Below, piece by piece: positions 7,694 to 14,139 of a stretch of 14,274 bases of DNA. The stretch is from Dehalococcoidia bacterium (GTDB lineage Bacteria; Chloroflexota; Dehalococcoidia; Dehalococcoidales; UBA1222), in contig WRNP01000034.1 in the NCBI GenBank assembly GCA_009776515.1, positions 1 through 14,274 on the forward strand, read 5' to 3'. The position numbers and the translations under genes were made by a program. Numbering within the stretch: position 1 is the stretch's first letter; each line of letters opens with the position of its first letter. A model generated the notes under the pieces. The model ran no database searches. It worked only from the letters and a program-made list of their open reading frames with translations, and was not told where the DNA came from.

Positions 7694-7710
7694 AGCGGCT
7701 ATCGGCCGCT
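7694..7710 (+). other. Short perfect hairpin in the 7558-7795 gap
   Basis: AGCGGC (7694-7699) and GCCGCT (7705-7710) flank the 5-nt loop TATCG. The gap between tRNA-Gly and the membrane-protein gene otherwise shows nothing I can support. No T-run follows, so the role is unclear. Confidence 0.3.
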
Positions 7711-7795
7711 ACAGACAAGCATCGCAATGCCCTCGGCGACTGCATGGTGATAGATTGCCGAGAAACAAGACTGGCGAGGTCAAAGGAGAATTATT

Positions 7796-8233
7796 ATGGC
7801 TAGCGACGACTCATATCGGTGGATGCCCACTGCAAGCGGCGTGTTAAATATTGTCTCCGGCATTCTAGGGATTTTCAGTAGCCTGGTTTTGCTCATTGTT
7901 GCCGCTGTATTCCAATACATATATAAGAGCCATCCGATAAGTATCGAAGGAGATCCCGAGGTCTTCCCCCTAGTTGCCTCAATTTTCGTTTTTGTCGGCT
8001 TAGTAATAATTATTCCATGCATCGTATCAGTTGTCGGAGGCATCTGTTCCCTAAAGCGTAAACGCTGGGGGTGGGCACTCGCAGGCTCTATTTGTTCAGT
8101 GCTGGCTTCAAATGTCTTAGGTATCGTAGCCATCATCTTCATCGTCATGTCCAAAAAAGAGTTTGATACGGGTACTAATCCACAATCTGAACCTCCCTGG
8201 AATCCACCAGACGGAACCAATCGTACAAAATAG
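7796..8233 (+). CDS. Small three-helix membrane protein, unknown function
   Basis: 145 residues with three strongly hydrophobic stretches at about residues 13-42, 60-90 and 96-122, separated by a short polar loop and by a basic turn (KRKRWG). A hydrophilic, proline- and asparagine-rich tail of about 20 residues follows. The composition resembles small DUF4190/DUF4064-like bacterial membrane proteins, but I do not recognise a specific family. The start is well fixed: AAAGGAG lies 8 nt before the ATG. Only 15 nt separate its stop from the ATG of the large HsdR-like gene downstream, so they are almost certainly co-transcribed, and a joint function is a reasonable hypothesis. By the positive-inside rule the basic loop between helices 2 and 3 is likely cytoplasmic. 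Confidence 0.75.
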   Translation: MASDDSYRWMPTASGVLNIVSGILGIFSSLVLLIVAAVFQYIYKSHPISIEGDPEVFPLVASIFVFVGLVIIIPCIVSVVGGICSLKRKRWGWALAGSICSVLASNVLGIVAIIFIVMSKKEFDTGTNPQSEPPWNPPDGTNRTK

Positions 8234-8248
8234 GGAGTGATTCTTGAT

Positions 8249-10183
8249 ATGATGAGTTGTTTTGTATTTTTAAAAGAGGACTTCTCCGATCTTGCGAATA
8301 TGGGTGCTCTAGCCGAAGGCTATTTATATGCCGACCCCAATGGATGCCTGTACAAAATGGGAATACTCGCTGAAACCATTGTAAATTACATATTTGAGAT
8401 AGAGAAAATCAAACCTTCCGCCAGTGATAACACCCAAGCTAACAGAACTCAAACCCTTCTGCGGCTGGGATTTATCCCAAAGGAAATCAGCAGTTTATTA
8501 GACGTTATCCGCAAAAGTCGCAACGAGGCTGTTCACGCAGGTTATGACAGCATAGAACAATGCGAGACGTTGCTTCAGATAACGCATACTCTTTCGGTTT
8601 GGTTCATGCGGGTATATGGCAGCGATCCAAACTTTGAACCAGAAGCATTCGTACTTCCAGAGGATATGCGCGGACGGGCTGACTATCGCCAACTCTTAAT
8701 GGAAAATGAGAGAATGCTTGCAGAGCTTGAAGAGCTACAGGCGACTCTTTCTGCTCGCGCCATTAGACGAACTGATGCTATAGAACGTAGAAAGAATGCC
8801 GAATCGGCAACTCGAAACATGAGGTTATCGGATAGAGAGGCGCGATACCTAATTGACGAACAGTTGCGAAAAGTTGGATGGGAAGCTGATACGCAAAACC
8901 TCCGCTATTCGAAGGGTACACGTCCAGAGATGGGTCGCAGTATTGCAATTGCCGAGTGGCCGACTGATTTAACTGTGTGCAAATGGGGATACGCAGATTA
9001 CGCCCTTTTCGTGGGGTTGAAGTTAGTCGGTGTAGTTGAGGCTAATGCAAACCGTAAAGCCATGGCCTCATCTTTCGACAACCAATGCCGCGAATACAGC
9101 ATGGGCATAAAAGACGAGCATCTTGGCTATGTGATCAACGCATGGGGTGAATACAAAGTGCCTTTTCTGTTTGCTACGAATGGCAAACTGTATTCTGGTC
9201 AGTCTGAAGCGGAATCTGGGGTTTGGTTCCGTGATGCCCGCAATGCCGAGAATGCTCCGAAGGTTCTTCACGGCTGGATCGATCCCCATAGCTTGCTCGG
9301 TATGTTGAAGCGAGATATCTTGGCGGCCAACCAAAGGCTTGTGAGATATTCATACAATATGCTGATTGACGATGACGGACTAAGCCTTCGCCCTTATCAG
9401 GTAGAAGCCGTAGAGAAAACTGAAGCTGCTGTATTGGCAGGGCAGCAAGCCGTATTGCTGTCTATGGTGCCAGGTACAGGAAAAACGAGAACCATTCTTG
9501 GCATCATTCATCGTTTTTTGAAAACCAAGCGCTTCCAAAAAGTTCTGCTTCTCGTTGAAAACGACGCACAGTGCGAAGAAGCGCTTCGCGCCTTGCAAGA
9601 GACAAGAACAGAAGGCCAGATGAGTTTTGGTGAAATCTACGATGTGGGAAGCTTTACCAGCAACGATGTCGACAGTAATACTAAAGTCCATGTGGCAACC
9701 ATCAAGAGCCTTATCGAGCACATCATTTACAATGATTCGGAATCCATTCTTTCTGTCGCAGCCTATGATCTCATCATCATAACCGAAGCCTGCCGCGAAA
9801 AAGACGACTACACTCATGATTACTATCCGGCGATTGATTACTTTGATGCCACCATAATCGCCATGACCTCCACGCCAACTCCAGAAACTGCAGAGGCGTT
9901 TGGCGAACCAGTATTCTCCTACACCTATCATCAAGCTGCGGTAGATGGCTATCTTGCCGGGCACGAAGCCCCACGAGAAAGCGAAGTAAAACCAAGCGAA
10001 TCCTGCGGGGTAGCCAGTTCAACCAGTCCAGCCACGCGCAACAAAACCGTTACTTGCGGCATGGAAGAGGCCGAGAGAGTCGCATCTCAGCTAGAAAAAG
10101 CTGCCGGACTAATATCAAGTGCAGCAGAATGGTTAAGCAACATCGCAAGGGACAGCGATGATGGGGTAGCTGGGCGCAGTTAG
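8249..10183 (+). CDS. HsdR-like protein with DUF4145-type N-terminus; truncated, catalytic motifs altered
   Basis: 644 residues from the ATG at 8249, chosen because AGGGAG lies about 11 nt upstream; a GTG at 8237 would add four residues. Domains: a DUF4145-like helical N-terminus (1-140, with RKSRNEAVHAGYDS), a charged coiled coil (150-205), a type I restriction HsdR_N-like nuclease domain (205-345), and the first RecA-like helicase lobe (380-565). Family members usually exceed 900 residues and cut DNA after ATP-driven translocation. Here the nuclease triad reads D250…E264-A-N266 instead of ExK, although QxxxY (Q279, Y283) is kept. Walker A is intact (PGTGKT, K412). The DEAH box reads T512-E-A-C515. 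Motif III is TSTP (540-543). Homology stops near 565 (…VFSYTYHQAAVDGYL), and a Ser/Pro/Glu-rich tail replaces the second lobe. No hsdM or hsdS is nearby. It could be a pseudoenzyme with a new binding role or a decaying gene with an intact frame. Confidence 0.8.
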   Translation: MMSCFVFLKEDFSDLANMGALAEGYLYADPNGCLYKMGILAETIVNYIFEIEKIKPSASDNTQANRTQTLLRLGFIPKEISSLLDVIRKSRNEAVHAGYDSIEQCETLLQITHTLSVWFMRVYGSDPNFEPEAFVLPEDMRGRADYRQLLMENERMLAELEELQATLSARAIRRTDAIERRKNAESATRNMRLSDREARYLIDEQLRKVGWEADTQNLRYSKGTRPEMGRSIAIAEWPTDLTVCKWGYADYALFVGLKLVGVVEANANRKAMASSFDNQCREYSMGIKDEHLGYVINAWGEYKVPFLFATNGKLYSGQSEAESGVWFRDARNAENAPKVLHGWIDPHSLLGMLKRDILAANQRLVRYSYNMLIDDDGLSLRPYQVEAVEKTEAAVLAGQQAVLLSMVPGTGKTRTILGIIHRFLKTKRFQKVLLLVENDAQCEEALRALQETRTEGQMSFGEIYDVGSFTSNDVDSNTKVHVATIKSLIEHIIYNDSESILSVAAYDLIIITEACREKDDYTHDYYPAIDYFDATIIAMTSTPTPETAEAFGEPVFSYTYHQAAVDGYLAGHEAPRESEVKPSESCGVASSTSPATRNKTVTCGMEEAERVASQLEKAAGLISSAAEWLSNIARDSDDGVAGRS

Positions 10184-10367
10184 CAAAATCTATGTCGTGC
10201 GTTACGATGGACAGGTATCCGCCAAGCATGTTTTTGTGGAAGAGGATAAGGTTGTCCTGCGGTCATCCAATCCGGCTTTTCAGGATATCGTGCTTGAGGT
10301 AACAGACGAGTTGCCTATTGATGTCATGGGCCGAGTAGTAAAGATCGTCCACATGATGGACGTATAG
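10170..10367 (+). pseudogene. C-terminal fragment of an S24/LexA-like peptidase or phage-type repressor
   Basis: This frame runs from an in-frame stop at 10167-10169 to TAG at 10365-10367. It translates to the end of a Peptidase_S24 domain: SKIYVVRYDGQVSAKHVF, then LRSSNPAFQDIVL, then DVMGRVVKIVH. In intact family members these strands follow the catalytic Ser-containing half. The general-base lysine (in SAKH) is present, but the serine half and the N-terminal helix-turn-helix are missing. There is no good start; GTG at 10197 is the only candidate besides CTG at 10170. The fragment overlaps the last 14 nt of the HsdR-like gene in another frame. The next gene begins 9 nt after its stop, with an AGGAGG that overlaps this stop codon, so it kept its original downstream linkage and lost its upstream part. 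Confidence 0.65.
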
Positions 10368-10376
10368 GAGGATGAG

Positions 10377-10688
10377 ATGGGAGAAGATGCCCAAAAACAA
10401 CCGCCTCCGCCTTTAGTTGAGTATAGAGTTGACGGTGCAGCGGAGAGCGCCCTGATTGCATTCTCAAATAGTTGGCATAAAACAGAGAGACACGCGCATG
10501 TCCTACTGCCTTGTTCCTTTCAGTTTGTGGATTTCTTTAGTGATTTGTTAGAAATTGAGGCGCAGAATGAGGGAGATTCGGGCTCGGTGATGGTCTCGAT
10601 CTATTACAAGGGACGGCTTGTGGCATCAAAAGCCAAGGCAGGCCCATACAAAAAAGTTAAGGTCAGTGCCAAGCTCTACCGGCCGTAA
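10377..10688 (+). CDS. Hypothetical protein, 103 residues
   Basis: I do not recognise a family. The start is convincing: AGGAGG at 10366-10371 is 5 nt from the ATG and overlaps the stop of the S24 fragment, which indicates translational coupling in the ancestral operon. The protein has a polar, proline-rich N-terminus (KQPPPPL), a mixed alpha/beta centre (HAHVLLPCSFQFVDFFSDLLEIEA) and a basic C-terminus (KAKAGPYKKVKVSAKLYRP), which suggests nucleic-acid or protein binding. No signal peptide or membrane segment is seen. Adjacency to a phage-type repressor fragment suggests a mobile-element origin. Confidence 0.6.
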   Translation: MGEDAQKQPPPPLVEYRVDGAAESALIAFSNSWHKTERHAHVLLPCSFQFVDFFSDLLEIEAQNEGDSGSVMVSIYYKGRLVASKAKAGPYKKVKVSAKLYRP

Positions 10689-10696
10689 ATCAAACT

Positions 10697-10705
10697 AAAA
10701 GGAGG
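10697..10705 (+). promoter_or_regulatory. Orphan ribosome-binding site (AAAAGGAGG)
   Basis: A near-perfect anti-16S sequence lies 9 nt after the stop of the 103-residue gene, but no start codon with an open frame follows at a usable distance. The first candidate, a TTG at 10729, is more than 20 nt away and gives only 19 codons. It looks like the start region of a gene whose body was removed by rearrangement. Confidence 0.45.
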
Positions 10706-10729
10706 CAAGCCCTAGGTTCGCTTTCCTAT

Positions 10730-10778
10730 TGAATGGTTTGCATTCAGAGGGTCGGGGGTTCGAATCCCGCGTGTGCTT
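10730..10778 (+). pseudogene. tRNA 3'-half relic
   Basis: The sequence runs like a tRNA from the anticodon arm onward: a hairpin TGAATG-GTTTG-CATTCA (10730-10746), GAGGGTC as a variable region, then a T-arm GGGGG-TTCGAAT-CCCGC and GTGTGCT in the place of the acceptor strand. There is no matching 5' acceptor, no D-arm, a mispaired T-stem, a 5-nt instead of 7-nt anticodon loop, and no CCA. It is therefore a degenerate or partial tRNA, such as is left at element attachment sites. Confidence 0.5.
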
Positions 10779-10876
10779 GTTTTAGCATCCACTGGGAGAC
10801 ACATTCGGATTTGCTCTAGTGAGAGATGGGCGCTTCAGAGACCGTGTCTGTATATCTTTTTGTCTGCTTTGTACTT

Positions 10877-10906
10877 TTCCACTTTTCTACCAAGAGGTGC
10901 TATACT
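10877..10906 (+). promoter_or_regulatory. Extended -10 promoter for tRNA-Ile2
   Basis: TATACT (10901-10906) is preceded by TGC, an extended -10. The -35 region is weak (TTCCAC at 10877-10882, 18-nt spacer). The expected start near 10913 lies about 36 nt before the tRNA. The rest of 10780-10876 shows nothing supportable. Confidence 0.45.
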
Positions 10907-10948
10907 AATCGAATTGCTAGGGTAGCGCCTAGATTCCGATGTTTTCAG

Positions 10949-11021
10949 GGGCTCGTAGCTCAGTGGTTAGAGCAGGCGGCTCATAACCGCTCGGTCGTAG
11001 GTTCGAATCCTACCGAGCCCA
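10949..11021 (+). tRNA. tRNA-Ile2 (anticodon CAT, lysidine-modified)
   Basis: The acceptor GGGCTCG pairs with CGAGCCC, the anticodon loop is CTCATAA (CAT), and the T-arm is GTAGG-TTCGAAT-CCTAC. The discriminator is A. No CCA is encoded, so it is added by CCA transferase; the other two tRNAs here encode it. CAT could mean Met, but the body AGCTCAGTGGTTAGAGCAGG with CTCATAACCGCTCGGTCGTAGG closely follows bacterial minor tRNA-Ile, whose C34 is converted to lysidine by TilS to read AUA. The initiator hallmarks (C1-A72 mismatch, three stacked G-C pairs) are absent. Confidence 0.85.
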
Positions 11022-11089
11022 TTGTTACTGTTGTTGCGGGTCAGTTATGATAAGTATTGCACAACAAGTACAAAAGGAAGGTTGGTTAA

Positions 11090-11311
11090 ATGCCATTTAT
11101 AATTGGACCACTGGAAGCAATTCTGTTCTTAATTACCCTGCTTATTGTTATCGCGCCTGTTATTTTCATCGTTTTCATCGTGGTATGGTTATCTTCACGA
11201 AGTAAGAAGACCAACAAAAGCGCCATAGATCTAGCCAAAGAGCGTTATGCCAAAGGCGAGATTTCCAAAGACGAGTTTGAAGAAATTAAGAGTAATCTTG
11301 CCGAACAATGA
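11090..11311 (+). CDS. SHOCT-domain small membrane protein
   Basis: 73 residues. An N-terminal hydrophobic segment (residues about 8-35) is followed by a basic stop-transfer sequence (SSRSKKTNK) and a C-terminal SHOCT motif, AIDLAKERYAKGEISKDEFEEIKSNL. SHOCT is a short oligomerisation-type motif found at the ends of many bacterial membrane-associated proteins. The topology is one anchor with the SHOCT part in the cytoplasm. The ribosome-binding site is AAGGAAGG, about 9 nt upstream. The SPFH membrane-scaffold gene starts 126 nt downstream, so a shared membrane role is possible but unproven. Confidence 0.82.
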   Translation: MPFIIGPLEAILFLITLLIVIAPVIFIVFIVVWLSSRSKKTNKSAIDLAKERYAKGEISKDEFEEIKSNLAEQ

Positions 11312-11338
11312 CGGCCAAAGAACACAGCGTTTAACGCC

Positions 11339-11354
11339 GGCGCATCCTTGCGCC
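11339..11354 (+). other. Compact hairpin between the SHOCT and SPFH genes
   Basis: GGCGCA (11339-11344) and TGCGCC (11349-11354) form a perfect 6-bp stem with tetraloop TCCT. There is no T-run; it may stabilise the upstream mRNA. Just downstream, TTGACA (11374-11379) could be a -35, but I find no good -10 at 16-18 nt. Confidence 0.35.
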
Positions 11355-11437
11355 ATTGTCGGTAGGGCATCTCTTGACATAACGGAAAGTTGCTCTGCTA
11401 CACCAAATATGGGATTTATTAAACTACTGGAGGCGAC

Positions 11438-13291
11438 ATGAACACTCTGGGCATCGTTGGACTGGGCATAATTGGCTTGATCTGTCTGTATTGCCTGCTT
11501 GGCTTCTTTTTAATAGGTGCCAGCGAAGTTGGCATCCTTACCAAAAAGATGTTGGGTAAGAAAATGCCTAAGGGGCAGATTATCGCCAGAGCTGGTGAAA
11601 TAGGCATTCAGGCAGACACTCTTGCCCCGGGACTTTATTGGAGGTTCCCCCTGTTTTGGAAGATCAAGAAAGTAAAAGTTGTCATTATTGAACCCGGGAA
11701 AATAGGGGTCGTTAAGGCCATTGATGGCAAGACTATTCTGTCCAATCGGCTCCTTGGGGACGAAGTAGAGTGCAACTCCTTTCAAGATGCCAGAGCTTTT
11801 TTGAGCAACGGCGGTTATCGCGGCCCACAGGTTGGGATATTAACGCCGGGTGCCTATCGTATCAACATTTCGGCTTTTGAGGTGTCGGTGAGAAACGCCG
11901 TCACCGTCGGCGAAAACCAAATAGGGGTGGGCATTGCCTTGGATGGCATCATCCTCCCCACAAATTATGTTATTGCCCCCAAACCCTCAAACGCCGAGAA
12001 CTTCAACCTATTCCAAGGCGGACAGGATTTTTTGGATAAGAACGGATATCGCGGTCCGCAATTGGATACTATCCAGCCGGGAACCTACTATATCAATCCG
12101 CTGCTCTTTGACGTTAAAATATTCGATATTGTCGATGTTCCCCCAGGATATGTTGCCGTCATAAGATCCAATGTCGGCGCTGAACTGGAACACACCATCA
12201 GGACTCCGGTGGATGCCAAGTCAGACGGAGCCATGAAGGGCGTTATCCATGATAGGATAGAGACTCTGCTGACGACCGATAAATTTACGCGCGGTATCTG
12301 GGAAGAGCCGGTAGCCCCGGGAAAATACAACCTCAATCCGATTGCCTACACTCCTTATATGGTTCCGACATCGGCTGTAACCATAGATTGGGCTTCTGAG
12401 GGCAGGATTGGCACCAAAGTACACAGCGTACAAAATGAGGGGGTGCTTTATAAATTCGATCCCCTCAAGGTTACCTCGAAGGATGGCTTCCAGCTCGGGG
12501 TCAATATTCGCATGATCATCCGCATTCCCCCCAAAAATGCCGCTTTCGTTATCCAGCGGTTTGGTTCTATTGACAATCTTATTGATCAGATTGTCCATCC
12601 GTTGATTGATTCTTCTTTTAGAAATAAGGCCGGCGAAAAGAGGGCCATCGATTTCTTCCAGAGCAGAGAGGATATTCAACGCGATGCCCTGGAGCACGCC
12701 GTAGAGGTGTTTGATAAGTACAATATCGATGCCCAAAACCTGTTGGTAGCCTATATCGACATCCCCAAGGATTTGCTTGATACTCAGACCAAGAAAGAAA
12801 TCGCCATCCAGCAGAAAGAACAGTTCAATCAGGAAGCCGAAGCTCAGGAGCGGCTGATCGCCGTCAAGGAGAAGTCAGCACGGGCTGAGATGCAGCAGAA
12901 GGTGATTGATGCTGAGCTGAGTATTGATATCCACAAGAACATGGCCAAGGCACTGGTGGAGAAGGCCAAGGGCGATAAAGATGCCATGATTGAGCAAGCC
13001 CGGGGCTCACGGGAGGCCCAAATCGAAAAGGCCAAAGGCGAAGAGCAGGCAATTCGTCTGGTTGCCGAGGCCAACGCCCATAAGAGCATCGTAGAGGGCA
13101 AGGGCATTGCCGAGGCATATGAAGTGCAGAAGAAAGCCATTGGCCAAGAGAACGTCTACATGATTGAGCTCATGAAAGAAATATCCCGGGGCGGCATCAA
13201 GATTGTCCCGGAGATCATGGTTGGCGAAGGCAAGGGCGGACTAGTTGATGCGGCCCTGGCTAATCTGCTGAAGAAAGACGCGAATAAATAG
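11438..13291 (+). CDS. SPFH/band-7 domain membrane scaffold protein (flotillin-like)
   Basis: 617 residues. A single N-terminal transmembrane helix (about 4-28) anchors the protein. A long beta-rich region follows with recurring 'PGxYxxN' turns: APGLYWRF (63-70), TPGAYRIN (136-143), QPGTYYIN (213-220) and APGKYNLN near 295. Two units, about 113-170 and 190-247, are clear duplicates (both with FQ…FL-GYRGPQ). A band-7 core follows (VTSKDGFQLGVNIRMIIRIPP, …FDKYNIDAQNLLVAYIDIPKDLLD), and then an Ala/Glu/Lys coiled coil (about 445-575). The C-terminus is IVPEIMVGEGKGG, close to the IVPEIMV-type ending seen in related proteins. Such proteins oligomerise into membrane rings or cages that organise proteases or microdomains. 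The start has GGAGG at good spacing. It stands in the place of shorter flotillin/HflK-type proteins, with an expanded N-terminal region. Confidence 0.88.
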   Translation: MNTLGIVGLGIIGLICLYCLLGFFLIGASEVGILTKKMLGKKMPKGQIIARAGEIGIQADTLAPGLYWRFPLFWKIKKVKVVIIEPGKIGVVKAIDGKTILSNRLLGDEVECNSFQDARAFLSNGGYRGPQVGILTPGAYRINISAFEVSVRNAVTVGENQIGVGIALDGIILPTNYVIAPKPSNAENFNLFQGGQDFLDKNGYRGPQLDTIQPGTYYINPLLFDVKIFDIVDVPPGYVAVIRSNVGAELEHTIRTPVDAKSDGAMKGVIHDRIETLLTTDKFTRGIWEEPVAPGKYNLNPIAYTPYMVPTSAVTIDWASEGRIGTKVHSVQNEGVLYKFDPLKVTSKDGFQLGVNIRMIIRIPPKNAAFVIQRFGSIDNLIDQIVHPLIDSSFRNKAGEKRAIDFFQSREDIQRDALEHAVEVFDKYNIDAQNLLVAYIDIPKDLLDTQTKKEIAIQQKEQFNQEAEAQERLIAVKEKSARAEMQQKVIDAELSIDIHKNMAKALVEKAKGDKDAMIEQARGSREAQIEKAKGEEQAIRLVAEANAHKSIVEGKGIAEAYEVQKKAIGQENVYMIELMKEISRGGIKIVPEIMVGEGKGGLVDAALANLLKKDANK

Positions 13292-13305
13292 TTGTCATAA
13301 TGGCA
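13292..13305 (+). repeat. 14-bp repeat, copy 1 (after the SPFH stop)
   Basis: TTGTCATAATGGCA begins immediately after the TAG of the SPFH gene. Copy 2 at 14140-14153 differs at one base and sits in the same relation to the TAG of the HAD gene. A looser match, TTGACATAACGG, occurs at 11374-11385. Confidence 0.5.
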
Positions 13306-13344
13306 GTCTAATTGGGCAGATGAGGAGATGAAGGTGCCTAAGTT

Positions 13345-13392
13345 ATGCGTGAGGAAATTGCAAAATCACTCGGCTGGGGGACAGACCTGTGA
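13345..13392 (+). other. Possible 15-codon leader ORF coupled to the HAD gene
   Basis: ATG at 13345 is preceded by AAGGTG at a usable distance. The frame encodes MREEIAKSLGWGTDL and stops at TGA 13390-13392, overlapping the GTG start of the HAD gene (GTGA). It could be a leader peptide that couples translation, or the tail of a lost gene. Confidence 0.2.
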
Positions 13393-14138
13393 TTGATACC
13401 ATACTACTTGATCTTGACGGGACTTTGCTCAACGTCCATAAAGAGGCATTCCTCGGTACCTATCTGAGCGAACTAAAAAAGGTGTTCGCTAGGTTGGGCA
13501 TGGATGCGGAGTTATCTATCAAGGCGGTGTTGGCCGGCACACAAGCCATGATCGCCAATGATGGAAGTGCCTTCAACTCGCAAAGGTTCTGGGAAGCATT
13601 TGCAGAGTTCCTAGGAATCAACGACGAGCAACGCAAAGACATCGAAGCTGCGTGCGACAGTTTCTATGCAAATGAGTTCGATGTCGTAAAATCAGTGGTA
13701 GAGCCAAGCGATATCCCGAAGAGACTTGTACGGGCATTGAGACCCAAGGGATACACCGTTGTGTTGGCTACGAACCCACTATTTCCGGCTTGTGCCGTCG
13801 CGACTCGGTTGTCATGGGCTGGGCTTGAGGCGCAAGACTTTTCATATGCTACCCATTACGCAAACAGTACGTTCTGCAAACCAAACCTCGGGTATTACCG
13901 CGAGATATTCGCAAAAATCGGCAAAGAGCCTGCACAGTGTCTCATGGCGGGCAACAGTCTGGCGGAGGACATGTGCGCTGGGGCACTCGGGGCGTCCACC
14001 TTTTTGGTGACAGACTGCATAGAAAATAAGATAAAAGCGGATATCGCCGCGCATCAAAATGGTACACTGGCTGAGCTGGAGGAATACTTGATGGAATTGC
14101 CGGATATTGTGGGTGGGGAGGACAAACGCCGCGCCTAG
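13389..14138 (+). CDS. HAD-family hydrolase (phosphatase)
   Basis: 249 residues. Motif I LLDLDGTLLN supplies the nucleophile D7 and acid/base D9. Motif II is VVLATNP (Thr), the lysine motif is FCKPNLGYY, and motif IV is MAGNSLAEDM with its acidic residues. All four are present, so an active phosphatase or phosphatase-like enzyme acting through a phospho-aspartate is expected. The substrate is unknown. The cap is an inserted helical segment (about 15-105) of C1 type. The start is a GTG with only a weak GGGGGA upstream. The in-frame MIDTILLD is the natural family N-terminus, so I keep this start. It follows the SPFH gene by 97 nt and is closed by the terminator at the window's end. Confidence 0.9.
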   Translation: MIDTILLDLDGTLLNVHKEAFLGTYLSELKKVFARLGMDAELSIKAVLAGTQAMIANDGSAFNSQRFWEAFAEFLGINDEQRKDIEAACDSFYANEFDVVKSVVEPSDIPKRLVRALRPKGYTVVLATNPLFPACAVATRLSWAGLEAQDFSYATHYANSTFCKPNLGYYREIFAKIGKEPAQCLMAGNSLAEDMCAGALGASTFLVTDCIENKIKADIAAHQNGTLAELEEYLMELPDIVGGEDKRRA

Positions 14139-14139
14139 A

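Noticed and set aside
7609..7803. A 64-codon plus-strand frame before the membrane protein
   Set aside because: It has no ribosome-binding site, overlaps the well-placed start and ribosome-binding site of the next gene, and shows no domain.
10949..11021. Elongator or initiator tRNA-Met reading of the CAT tRNA
   Set aside because: Body sequence and stem features match bacterial tRNA-Ile2 much better, and initiator hallmarks are absent.
10826..11050. Plus-strand frame containing GLVAQWLEQAAHNRSVVGSNPTEP
   Set aside because: It is tRNA-Ile2 read as protein, a common misannotation.
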